A stretch of DNA of 28,174 bases from a virus, in IMG/VR virus record IMGVR_UViG_3300046492_000609, positions 1 through 28,174 of that record; one strand, written 5' to 3'. Shown piece by piece: positions 17,219 to 23,761 of the stretch; positions within the stretch are counted from its first letter, which is position 1; each line of letters begins with the position of its first letter. The position numbers and the translations under genes were made by a program. The notes below the pieces were generated by a model. It was not told the origin of the DNA. It worked only from the letters and a program-made list of their open reading frames with translations, and made no database searches.

Positions 17219-17246
17219 AACAAAAACCGGGGCACAGGGCCCCGGT
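17219..17246 (-). terminator. Intrinsic terminator after the capsid genes
   Basis: On the minus strand ACCGGGGC-CCTGT-GCCCCGGT forms a perfect 8-bp stem followed by TTTTTGTTTG. It lies in the 72-bp gap between the small capsid-associated gene and the gp11-like gene. This is the same place as the T-phi terminator in T7, downstream of gene 10. It would make capsid mRNA more abundant than tail and ejection mRNA. Confidence 0.88.
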
Positions 17247-17278
17247 GTGTTACAGCCCATTGCTGGACGCTGGATGGA

Positions 17279-17740
17279 TCAGTTGGGACCGGTGTAGACC
17301 GCCACCAGGGTGATGACCTGGCCCGCCTGCAGTGCTGCGCCAGCCACCACGGAACGCAGCTCGCTCAGGTCAGCAGCATCACCAGGCTTGGCGACGGTCA
17401 CTTCGACCAGAGCGCCGTTGGCGAACTGGGCTTCTGCAACCAGCTTGCCGGCGGCGGCCACCGAAGCAGCAGCCATGTAGCGAGCTGGTACCACTGGGTC
17501 ACCAAGGTTGAGCGTCGACGAAGCAGCGCCAGCGGCGCAGAAGATCGCAGAGCCAGGCATCACGCGAGACCCGAAGGGCAGGAAGCCCCACGAGATGATG
17601 TCGCCGATAGCCTGGCCGCCGGCCGGGACGGTGTAGGTGGAGACGAAGCACTGCAGGTCACCGCCCTGCAGGTTCATCTTTACGTTTTGCTGGGGCTGGG
17701 CCACGCGGGCCGCTGCCAGGGATGCGTTTACGGTTGCCAT
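17279..17740 (-). CDS. Small capsid-associated protein, possible decoration protein
   Basis: The 153-aa protein is Ala/Gly/Val-rich with beta-strand pattern (STYTVPAGGQAIGDIISWGF; GALVEVTVAKPGDA; VITLVAVYTG). No catalytic motif is seen. It lies directly after the major capsid gene, before the terminator, where capsid decoration/cement proteins or head-associated proteins are common. It has its own good ribosome site (TAGGAG, seven bases before ATG 17740), consistent with high expression. The role is inferred from place only. Confidence 0.55.
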   Translation of the reverse strand: MATVNASLAAARVAQPQQNVKMNLQGGDLQCFVSTYTVPAGGQAIGDIISWGFLPFGSRVMPGSAIFCAAGAASSTLNLGDPVVPARYMAAASVAAAGKLVAEAQFANGALVEVTVAKPGDAADLSELRSVVAGAALQAGQVITLVAVYTGPN

Positions 17741-17782
17741 GATGGGGCTCCTATTGACCGGGAAAGACGAAACAACCGGGGC

Positions 17783-18646
17783 TTACGCCTCGATTGCTGC
17801 GATCTCCACAACCTTTTCTTCTTCCACACGGACGGCGCCGATGGACATTTTTGCGTAGATGCGGACGTTGAAGCCCTTGCCTGGATCCGGAGCAACGTTG
17901 CGCTGGATATCCATGCCCTTGCCCAGGACCACACCAGACTTCGCCCAGGCGTACAGCGAGCGGGTGGTGCCCGACTTCGGCAGGCGCTCGGACGGGATCC
18001 AGTTGAAGCCCATCCATTTGCCCTTGAGGGTGCCCGACTGCAGCATCTGGCCAGCCAGGAAGTCAGCCGAGGTCAAGGTGGCATCGGCGAGCACATCGGC
18101 CAGCGCCTGCGAGCTATAGGCGATGTACAGCTCTTCGCCTGCTTCCTCGTCGGCCTCGTTGGCACGGAACAGCTTTTTGGCCTGGATGATCTTGGCCTTG
18201 GTCAGGCCAGTGCCGCCCACGGCGATCTTCTGGGTGGTAGGGAGGATGATGTTGCCGGTGGATGCACGCGAGTTGCCGCCAAACGCGGTGACAATCACGT
18301 CATCCTTGGCGCGGTTCATGCTCGCGACCATGGCCTTGACGTAGTCCGACTGCGGGTCGACCAGCATGCGGATCTTGTCCTGGTCATCGATCATGTCGCC
18401 GTCTTCCCAGTCGAACAGGTCGACATAGCGGGTGGAGTGCGGTTGATCGTTGATTGGGGTGTCACCGTGGCGCGAGGTGCGGCGCGAAGCAGTGCGCTGG
18501 CCCAGGCGGTTCACGGACTTGGACATGCCGGTGATGTTCGGCTCGATGGTTACGCACGGCTCGAAACGGCTTGAGGCCTGCTGTGATACGTGCATGAAGT
18601 TGTCAGCGAACTGCTGAACAAACGCTTCGGTAATCTGCTGCGACAT
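17783..18646 (-). CDS. Major capsid protein
   Basis: The 287-aa protein begins MSQQITEAFVQQFADNFMHV. It carries the pattern of the phage capsid family common in temperate T7-like podophages: SRRTSRHGDTPINDQPHS, RYVDLFDWEDGDMIDDQDKI, LVDPQSDYVKAMVASMNRAKDDV, then ERLPKSGTTRSLYAWAKSGVVLG. The fold is expected to be HK97-like. ATG 18646 was chosen over the upstream in-frame extension because GGAGCGAG precedes it and the extension looks non-coding. It follows the scaffold gene after a 206-bp leader, and is followed by the small capsid-associated gene and a terminator. Confidence 0.9.
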   Translation of the reverse strand: MSQQITEAFVQQFADNFMHVSQQASSRFEPCVTIEPNITGMSKSVNRLGQRTASRRTSRHGDTPINDQPHSTRYVDLFDWEDGDMIDDQDKIRMLVDPQSDYVKAMVASMNRAKDDVIVTAFGGNSRASTGNIILPTTQKIAVGGTGLTKAKIIQAKKLFRANEADEEAGEELYIAYSSQALADVLADATLTSADFLAGQMLQSGTLKGKWMGFNWIPSERLPKSGTTRSLYAWAKSGVVLGKGMDIQRNVAPDPGKGFNVRIYAKMSIGAVRVEEEKVVEIAAIEA

Positions 18647-18852
18647 GGCGCTCGCTCCAAAAGATTGATGTGTCCGCCTTGTTGCAGGGTGTCCGCTGCG
18701 CGGGCCTGGTGTTCGCGGTGCGTCGGCGTCATTGCCGCACCTACGGGCAGTTGCTTGCGGGTATCCACGAGCCATCGCGGGCCGCCCCTTGCGGGATTGC
18801 CAGCGATGTTCGGGTACGGAGACTGTCGGTTTCCCGACTATTTGCGAGGGGG
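18647..18852 (-). promoter_or_regulatory. Long leader in front of the major capsid gene
   Basis: This is the largest gap (206 bp) in the late region. It holds the third copy of the ATAGTCGGGAAACCGAC element at its 5' end and a hairpin at 18717-18741 (GGTGCG pairing with CGCACC). A GGAGCGAG ribosome site lies at the 3' end. No clear sigma-70 promoter is visible. An ORF runs through it from GTG at about 18768 into the capsid gene in another frame, but it has no ribosome site. A promoter, processing site or translation control of capsid mRNA is likely; which one is undecided. Confidence 0.45.
18825..18841 (-). repeat. ATAGTCGGGAAACCGAC element, copy 3
   Basis: The minus strand reads GCAAATAGTCGGGAAACCGAC: core identical to copies 1 and 4, with the same GCAAATAG flank as copy 2. 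It lies seven to eleven bases after the scaffold stop codon and 179 bases before the capsid start. The stem GTCGG/CCGAC is perfect, with a GAAA loop. No U-run follows, so it is not a standard terminator. Confidence 0.88.
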
Positions 18853-19719
18853 TCAGGCGCCGAAGGCAGACTTCTTCGGGTTGTAGCGCTGGGCATACAT
18901 GGCGTCGAGCTTGGCCTGAACAGGCTTGCGGCGTGGATCGTGGACCGGGATAGCGTCCAGCTGGGACCGCAGCTCAGCCGCGGCGGCATCGAAGTCCTGC
19001 GAAGGCATTGCGCTCTCGCTGGCCGGGCTGTCTTCCTGCATTTCCTTGCCGATGCGAGCGGTGAACGCGATGAAGTCCGGATCGTTGCCGTACTTGGCCA
19101 TCAGGTTGCTCATGCTGCCCAGGCCTTCACCATCACCACCGAACGCCTGCGCCGCGCGGTACGACGCCTGCAAGTTGCTCTTGAACTCGGCGTCGGTCTT
19201 CCACTCGGCGCGCATCGCCTCGGTGGCGGACGCCTGGTCCAGCTGCACAGCACCGGCCACCAGGGCAGGCGCACGGTTCAGGTACTCGCCCAGGACGAAC
19301 GAGAGCTGGTTGTTGGTGATGCCCTTGGCGTGGGCGCCCTTGATGAACGTCTGGGTGTCAGGGTCGGCCTTGAACTCGTCCCAGTTGAAGCCCTCGACGC
19401 CCTCGACCTTGGGGGCATATTCGTCCACGGACTTGGGTGCAACGTCGCCGGTGCCCAAGCGCTTCTCAAGGCTGCCGTAGGCCTCGGCCATCTTGCGGCT
19501 GGACTGAGCAACGTCGACGGCGCCGTCAGCGCCAGTGACCCGGAACTTCTCCGGGATGTAGTCGTTGCTGGCGCCCTGGTCGAGCAGGCTGCCGGCCGCA
19601 GGAGGTGCAGCAGCTGGTGGAGCGGCAACAGGCGCCGGAGCGCCACCACCCTCACCGCCACCCTCGTTGGCCTCGTCCTGCAGGTAGTGGCCCAGCATGC
19701 GGTGGATGAACCAATTCAT
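18853..19719 (-). CDS. Capsid assembly scaffolding protein
   Basis: The 288-aa protein is acidic, helical and without catalytic motifs. It has GSLEKRLGTGDVAPKSVDEY, GFNWDEFKADPDTQTFIKGA and KGITNNQLSFVLGEYLNR, motifs typical of T7-like/podophage scaffolds placed between portal and capsid genes. A Gly/Ala/Pro linker (GGGEGGGAPAPVAAPPAAAP) lies near residues 21-40. It would drive procapsid assembly and exit later. ATG 19719 overlaps the upstream Acb2-like stop as ATGA. Confidence 0.85.
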   Translation of the reverse strand: MNWFIHRMLGHYLQDEANEGGGEGGGAPAPVAAPPAAAPPAAGSLLDQGASNDYIPEKFRVTGADGAVDVAQSSRKMAEAYGSLEKRLGTGDVAPKSVDEYAPKVEGVEGFNWDEFKADPDTQTFIKGAHAKGITNNQLSFVLGEYLNRAPALVAGAVQLDQASATEAMRAEWKTDAEFKSNLQASYRAAQAFGGDGEGLGSMSNLMAKYGNDPDFIAFTARIGKEMQEDSPASESAMPSQDFDAAAAELRSQLDAIPVHDPRRKPVQAKLDAMYAQRYNPKKSAFGA

Positions 19720-19958
19720 TTGTCACCCCCAGCGAATGGGTCAGCAGGCTTGGCAATCGAGCGAACGAACCACATGAAACCCTGCTGAAGGTTGGTTTTG
19801 GCGAGAGCCAGCAGGCGCTGGTCGACGCCTTCGATCTGGCCGATCTGTTTGAAAAGCTCGCCGGCATCTGCCTCAAGCGCCTTGATGGAGTTCATGCCGT
19901 CGATCTCGGCCTGGGTCAGGTCACGGTAGCCCGTGATTTTCTTGTGCTGATTGTCCAT
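19716..19958 (-). CDS. acb2: Acb2-like anti-CBASS cyclic-nucleotide sponge
   Basis: The 80-aa protein is MDNQHKKITGYRDLTQAEID followed by a short helical hairpin and the end motif DQRLLALAKTNLQQGFMWFV-RSIAKP. The I-x-G-Y-R-x-L-T/S-x-x-E-I-D-x-M-N opening and the LQxGxMxxxRxIAxP end are the hallmarks of the Acb2/Tad1 hairpin family. Acb2 binds cyclic di- and trinucleotides made by bacterial CBASS and blocks effector activation. With the start at ATG 19958 (GAGGA six bases upstream) the conserved Tyr and Lys fall at residues 11 and 26, the positions I recall as ligand-binding in the Pseudomonas phage protein. The variable central part is shorter than in many members. ATG 19964 (MTMDNQ) is an alternative start. 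It lies in the late operon between portal and scaffold. Confidence 0.85.
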   Translation of the reverse strand: MDNQHKKITGYRDLTQAEIDGMNSIKALEADAGELFKQIGQIEGVDQRLLALAKTNLQQGFMWFVRSIAKPADPFAGGDK

Positions 19959-19960
19959 GG

Positions 19961-20200
19961 TCATTCCTCGTTGTGGTCTTGTTGGTCCTGCACACCGCTT
20001 GCGCGGTTGATGCGGAGCACGATGTGGTCGAGCACCTCGCGGTGCCCGGATTGCTGGTAGGTCTTGAGGATGGCGTCGATGCCACCCACGGTGACGGCGT
20101 TGCGGGCGAAGCGCTGGATCAGAACTTCCAGGCACATGCGCCCTTCGTGGTGCTCTTCGAACACACGCTTGAACATCTCGTCGATCTGTTCGGAGGTCAT
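19961..20200 (-). CDS. Small hypothetical protein between portal and Acb2-like genes
   Basis: This 79-aa helical, charged protein (MTSEQIDEMFKRVFEEHHEG; LEVLIQRFARNAVTVGGIDA) overlaps the portal stop as ATGA and the next gene's region by its own stop. It has no signal or membrane segment. Not recognised. Its tight coupling with the portal gene suggests late expression; it may be a head assembly accessory or a companion of the Acb2-like protein. Confidence 0.75.
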   Translation of the reverse strand: MTSEQIDEMFKRVFEEHHEGRMCLEVLIQRFARNAVTVGGIDAILKTYQQSGHREVLDHIVLRINRASGVQDQQDHNEE

Positions 20201-21798
20201 TGGTTAACTACCTGTTTGGCGGCTTCCTGCCCTGCTGACAGCTGGACCTGCTGCTGGATGGCCTGCTGCTGGGCCTGTTGCTGTTGCTGCTGGCGCTCGT
20301 CGCGCTTGGCCTGCACGTCGGCCTTGCTGCGGATGATCGAGGACGGAACGCCCAGGGCTTCACCACGGAAGCGCGCGGCGGCGTCGAAGTCGACGTTGTC
20401 CAGGACGTCGGGCTGCACCTGGGCTGCCTGGGCGGCGCCGGCCACGAACTGGTCAATGGCACTGACCTCTTCGAGCTTCTGCGCCCGGGCAAGCGGGCTG
20501 ATGTAACGGACAGTGAATTCCCTGTTGGCCAGGGACTGCGGGGCCGGCGCGAACACGCCAGCGCGGTAGGCGATGCCAAAGCACCGTTCGATCAGGGCTT
20601 GCAGGTACTCGGCTTGAAGGCGGCCATAGACCGGACCCAGCAGCTGACGGATCAAGGCGACGCGCACGTGCACCTCGGTGGCCGTCATGGCTGGGCCGTC
20701 CTGGGGCTGGAGCTGGTCGGCCATCATCACCTTGCGGATCGAGGCGCGCAGCTGGTCGGCCTTGGTGAACGCCACGTTGAAGTCGGCGCCGGTCTGCAGC
20801 GGCTTCATGCTGTCGACGCTGTTGGCCACGATGATCTTGCGCGGGCCGACCTTGACGGTGCGGGGGTTGAGCACCCCGTCGTCTTCGGCGATCCACATCC
20901 CGGCGATAGCCAGGTCACAGTTAGCCAGCTCCATGCGTACCAGGGTGTTCAGCGTGCGGGCGTCGGGCAACGCCTCGCTGGTGGGGCCGATGGCGTACAC
21001 GCTGTTGGGGATCTGCATCCAGCGCGGAACCACCACGGGCATCTCGTGATAGCCCGACTCACGGGCCATTTTCTTCTGCCCAACCTCGACGTGGTACGAA
21101 GCGATGGCCATGTTTTTGGCCAGCTTGGCGCCGATGACGTAGGTGCTGCGGGGCTGGATGGCGTGGACGAACTCGACCTGCTCGTCTGGCTTCTCCCGGG
21201 CCAGCTTCTGCGTGGCTTCGCTCAGGTTCTCAATCCCGAACTCTGCCGCTGCCTGCTCGGCGCTGAGCTTGTAGCACCGGTACACGGTGTCGATGGTGCC
21301 GCCCGCCTTGGACGTGGCGCAGTACACGCTGGAGATGGGCCAGAGCTGGAACGTGAAGCCGCCCCGCTCCCGGTCTTCGTCGATGTACATGCAGAACCAG
21401 CCGGCGCACACCAGGTCGATCATCCCTTCGTACCCGGCCGCGTCGAAGTTGGCAGCGTGGATGTTCTCCCACAGGGTCTGAGCGCTGTCGTCGAACCACA
21501 CGCGCTCTTCGTCGGTCTCTTGGCCCACGTCCATGCCGAACCAACGGGAGTTGGCCGGCGTCATGCCGGACATGATCGCCGAGGCCTGCAGGCGCGCCGA
21601 GTCGGTCAGGGTGGAGTCAGCCAGGCGGGCAATCCGTGCCTGCACGTCCATGGCGTTGCTGATGCTGGAGTCCAGGCCGTCGCCCCGGATCGGGTACGTG
21701 TGGTCGAAGCAATCCCGCCAGACCGGTTCATGAGGCTGGCGCAGCGCCTTGAGCGAGCCGAGGCGCTTGCAGATCTGGGCAGCGGGGTGATCGATCAT
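20197..21798 (-). CDS. Portal (head-tail connector) protein, T7 gp8-like
   Basis: The 533-aa protein has RLGSLKALRQPHEPVWRDCF, TYPIRGDGLDSS, DSTLTDSARLQASAIMSGMT and PANSRWFGMD. These are the conserved N-terminal blocks of the head-to-tail connecting protein family (PF12236). The C-terminus is a Gln-rich helix (ERQQQQQQAQQQAIQQQVQL), typical of portal barrel ends. Length matches T7 gp8 (536 aa). It forms the dodecameric ring for DNA entry and exit. ATG 21798 overlaps the preceding stop. Confidence 0.93.
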   Translation of the reverse strand: MIDHPAAQICKRLGSLKALRQPHEPVWRDCFDHTYPIRGDGLDSSISNAMDVQARIARLADSTLTDSARLQASAIMSGMTPANSRWFGMDVGQETDEERVWFDDSAQTLWENIHAANFDAAGYEGMIDLVCAGWFCMYIDEDRERGGFTFQLWPISSVYCATSKAGGTIDTVYRCYKLSAEQAAAEFGIENLSEATQKLAREKPDEQVEFVHAIQPRSTYVIGAKLAKNMAIASYHVEVGQKKMARESGYHEMPVVVPRWMQIPNSVYAIGPTSEALPDARTLNTLVRMELANCDLAIAGMWIAEDDGVLNPRTVKVGPRKIIVANSVDSMKPLQTGADFNVAFTKADQLRASIRKVMMADQLQPQDGPAMTATEVHVRVALIRQLLGPVYGRLQAEYLQALIERCFGIAYRAGVFAPAPQSLANREFTVRYISPLARAQKLEEVSAIDQFVAGAAQAAQVQPDVLDNVDFDAAARFRGEALGVPSSIIRSKADVQAKRDERQQQQQQAQQQAIQQQVQLSAGQEAAKQVVNQ

Positions 21799-22019
21799 GA
21801 TCCGAGGGTGTCCTTGACGGCTGCGGTGGACAGCAGGTTGCCACCGGTGGTGGGGGTGACGCCTTGAGCGCCGCCAGTCGACAGCAGCGAGCTATCGGCC
21901 TTGCGGCGCTTTCGGGTCGCGGTCTCGGCGTTTGCCTTTGCGGCCGCCTCGTTGGCGGCTGCATCGGCATCGGCCACTGGATCGGTCTTTACGACCTTGG
22001 GGGTGGATTTGCTTCCCAT
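21795..22019 (-). CDS. Small phage protein upstream of portal
   Basis: This 74-aa protein begins MGSKSTPKVVKTDPVADADA, continues as a low-complexity Ala-rich helix with RKRRK, and ends in a Leu/Ser/Thr/Gly-rich tail (LLSTAAVKDTLGS). Proteins with this MGSKS start, Ala-rich middle and TLLG-like end are common just before portal genes in temperate podophages; their role is unknown, possibly minor head or tail-completion. Its stop overlaps the portal start. Confidence 0.75.
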   Translation of the reverse strand: MGSKSTPKVVKTDPVADADAAANEAAAKANAETATRKRRKADSSLLSTGGAQGVTPTTGGNLLSTAAVKDTLGS

Positions 22020-22022
22020 GCT

Positions 22023-22397
22023 TCACTTCTCCGGGCACAGCCAACCGGAGGGCGTGAGCACTGCGGCGGAGATGGTGGTGGGGTCGATGTCGTCGGTGGC
22101 CGCGGGGGTGGCTTGCTCGACCGTGGTGTTGGCGTTGGTGTCTTCGGCGGGCTTCACGTACGGCTCACCACCAGCGGTGAGGCGGTCGATCTCGGCTAGG
22201 GCTTCGTCCTTGGTACCGATGAAGTCGCCGATCTTGACGGTCTTGCCGTCGACCAGGGCGGCGGCGTTGTCGATGACGACGTACCGGCCGCCGCCACGGT
22301 GCTCGGTATCGTAGGCAGGCGCTGTGGTCTCGCTGGCGGTCGTGGTGTTGGCGTTGGTGTCGCCTGGGGTCTGCGGGGTCAGGTCTGGGGCTGGCAT
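22023..22397 (-). CDS. Hypothetical acidic protein, first gene of the late block
   Basis: This 124-aa acidic Thr/Ala-rich protein starts MPAPDLTPQTPGDTNANTTT. ATG 22397 is preferred to the in-frame TTG at 22424 because GAGG lies eight bases before it. It contains the motif DTNANTT twice (near residues 13-19 and 88-94), flanking a folded-looking core (GRYVVIDNAAALVDGKTVKI). It is the first gene after the copy-4 hairpin element. It could be a capsid-associated or tail-accessory protein; the function is not recognised. Confidence 0.7.
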   Translation of the reverse strand: MPAPDLTPQTPGDTNANTTTASETTAPAYDTEHRGGGRYVVIDNAAALVDGKTVKIGDFIGTKDEALAEIDRLTAGGEPYVKPAEDTNANTTVEQATPAATDDIDPTTISAAVLTPSGWLCPEK

Positions 22398-22451
22398 GGC
22401 TTGGGCCTCGTTGTGGGTGGTCAACGGGGCCCAGCATCATGGGTGGGAGGT

Positions 22452-22468
22452 GTCGGTTTCCCGACTAT
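22452..22468 (-). repeat. ATAGTCGGGAAACCGAC element, copy 4
   Basis: The minus strand reads GCAATAGTCGGGAAACCGACA. The TAG of the element is the stop codon of the 77-aa gene upstream, as in copy 2. It lies 55 bases before the first late gene, at the boundary between early and late minus-strand genes. Confidence 0.88.
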
Positions 22469-22698
22469 TGCTCAGGAACCTCAACGGCGAAGTAAGACTC
22501 TTGATCAACTCGAACAATGGGTAGCCCCATCAAGTTTTCGTTGCCGCTGGCCCTGTCGAAGAAAAATCGGGTCGTCGCTTCCAGCTCCACCGAGACAGAT
22601 TCTTTGTGCCCGATCACCACGGACAACCCCGCCGGCAGCTTGCCGTGCTGCTCCACAAGAGATTTCTTTTCGATTATGACGCGTTTTGCGATTTCCAT
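22465..22698 (-). CDS. Hypothetical 77-aa protein, last early minus-strand gene
   Basis: The protein starts MEIAKRVIIEKKSLVEQHGK at ATG 22698, preceded by an excellent GAGGTAA site. It has alternating strands (LSVVIGHKESVSVELEATTR; PIVRVDQESYFAVEVPEQ), which suggests a small beta-rich fold. The longer upstream ORF extension was rejected because it runs through the HTH gene in another frame. Not recognised. Its stop codon is part of the copy-4 element. Confidence 0.75.
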   Translation of the reverse strand: MEIAKRVIIEKKSLVEQHGKLPAGLSVVIGHKESVSVELEATTRFFFDRASGNENLMGLPIVRVDQESYFAVEVPEQ

Positions 22699-22708
22699 CG
22701 GTGTTACC

Positions 22709-22969
22709 TCAAACTTTGGAGTGATAAGCCCACCAGTCGCCAACCGCGACCCTGGGCAGTGTGTTGCGGTCCTTGCCGGTCGCCTGGCACCAGAACGCGA
22801 CAAGGCGCTCGCCCTCGGTGTAACGAGGCTCTGCGCCCTGCTTCCAACCCAACAACGTGGTACGGGCCACGCCGACCTCGTCCGCTACCGACTGCGGGGA
22901 AAAGCCGGCGCGCGACAGCCCAGTGATCACCTGGAACCAATCAACGCGCACATCCGCCACGGCAGCCAT
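22709..22969 (-). CDS. Small helix-turn-helix protein
   Basis: This 86-aa protein starts MAAVADVRVDWFQVITGLSR. The HTH is SPQSVADEVGVARTTLLGWK (about residues 24-43), followed by a helical segment (TEGERLVAFWCQATGKD) and a short C-terminal tail. Cro/C1-type DNA binding is likely. It sits immediately before the early/late boundary, where lambdoid phages place late regulators such as Q, but it shows no Q homology. ATG 22969 lies two bases after the upstream stop (TGACCATG). Confidence 0.75.
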   Translation of the reverse strand: MAAVADVRVDWFQVITGLSRAGFSPQSVADEVGVARTTLLGWKQGAEPRYTEGERLVAFWCQATGKDRNTLPRVAVGDWWAYHSKV

Positions 22970-22971
22970 GG

Positions 22972-23232
22972 TCAGGCCCCAAACGCGCACGCGCGCGAGG
23001 CAGGCAGCGATTTCTGACCCACCAGCCCGGTTTTCACCACGTAAGTCATTTCAGCGATAACAGCCGTGAAATCCATAACTGGATCGTCTGATTCGTCGAA
23101 CTGGAACGGGTGGACCGCACGCCGGTACCCCAGCAGGGCCTCAGGCTCGCCGGGTTTCTCCAGGCTCACGTCCGCGCAGATCAGCACCCAGCCATCGAGC
23201 AGCTTGTAGGTCGACCACTTCACGACAGGCAT
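22972..23232 (-). CDS. Hypothetical 86-aa protein
   Basis: The protein MPVVKWSTYKLLDGWVLICA... has strands alternating with polar turns, an acidic middle (FDESDDPVMDFTAVIAEMTY) and a C-terminal basic tail. It starts at ATG 23232 inside the end of the 33-aa membrane peptide gene (13-bp overlap), so it is probably translated by coupling. The function is not recognised. The longer ORF upstream in the same frame is an overlap artefact with RusA. Confidence 0.6.
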   Translation of the reverse strand: MPVVKWSTYKLLDGWVLICADVSLEKPGEPEALLGYRRAVHPFQFDESDDPVMDFTAVIAEMTYVVKTGLVGQKSLPASRACAFGA

Positions 23233-23321
23233 ATGGCACCGCCATGGCGCAGGTAGGCGTTGATCGCGAGCATCAGCCAGGTGCCGATGGCCGCGATGAG
23301 GCAGATCATTGGGGTTTTCAC
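23220..23321 (-). CDS. 33-aa single-pass membrane peptide
   Basis: This short ORF runs from GTG 23321, overlapping the RusA stop as GTGA. It encodes MKTPMICLIAAIGTWLMLAI followed by NAYLRHGGAICLS: one hydrophobic helix (residues 4-22) and a short tail. The GTGA coupling and the helix support it as a real small gene, but no start-proximal Shine-Dalgarno other than within RusA is clear. Function unknown. Confidence 0.55.
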   Translation of the reverse strand: MKTPMICLIAAIGTWLMLAINAYLRHGGAICLS

Positions 23322-23761
23322 GACGAAGCCACCTCAAGCGGGACGATGCGCACGTGCACACCTGGTGTGGCGGCGAAGCGTTTGCGGGCGAAGACGTCCA
23401 CCACCTGCACGTCGTCCTTCCACACCACGCCGTTGAGGCCGTCGCAGATGGCCTTGAGCACGTTATCGAAGTCGGGTTTCTTGGTGGGCATGACCTCGCC
23501 GGCGAGCGCGGCGGCCTGTTTCTTCTTGCTCCATGACTTGGGGATCGAGAGCAACACGCGGATCTCGATCATCACCGGGCAGGCGAGCAGCTCACGGGCT
23601 TGCATGGCGGCGCTGCCGGCGGTGGCGATCAGGCCTTCGTAGGCGGCAGTCTTGGCGGGCGTGAACATGCGGGCATGGCCACCGATGGTGGAGACGCGTG
23701 GCCTGCCCTTCCCTTGCGGTTCGCCGGGCACCAGGAACGACACGGGGCTGAGATTATCCAC
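23318..23761 (-). CDS. rusA: RusA-like Holliday junction resolvase
   Basis: The 147-aa protein has the family hallmarks PGEPQGKGRPRV near the N-terminus and KKPDFDNVLKAICDGLNGVV-WKDDVQV. The catalytic Asp residues are Asp97, Asp99 and Asp116/117. RusA cleaves Holliday junctions and branched DNA made during phage recombination and replication and prepares DNA for packaging. The start is GTG 23761 with AAGGGG upstream. It belongs to the O-P-nin-like early operon. Confidence 0.93.
   Translation of the reverse strand: MDNLSPVSFLVPGEPQGKGRPRVSTIGGHARMFTPAKTAAYEGLIATAGSAAMQARELLACPVMIEIRVLLSIPKSWSKKKQAAALAGEVMPTKKPDFDNVLKAICDGLNGVVWKDDVQVVDVFARKRFAATPGVHVRIVPLEVASS

Noticed and set aside
16922-18574. 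550-aa plus-strand ORF opposite capsid and gp11-like genes
   Set aside because: It crosses three recognised minus-strand genes and the terminator; His/Val/Gly-rich composition is typical of antisense translation.
18550-18768. Possible small gene in the capsid leader
   Set aside because: Opens in the leader and runs 97 bases into the capsid gene in another frame; no Shine-Dalgarno and no known motif, so kept only as a note.
20278-21867. 529-aa plus-strand ORF opposite the portal
   Set aside because: Shadow of the portal gene, with no motif or start signal.
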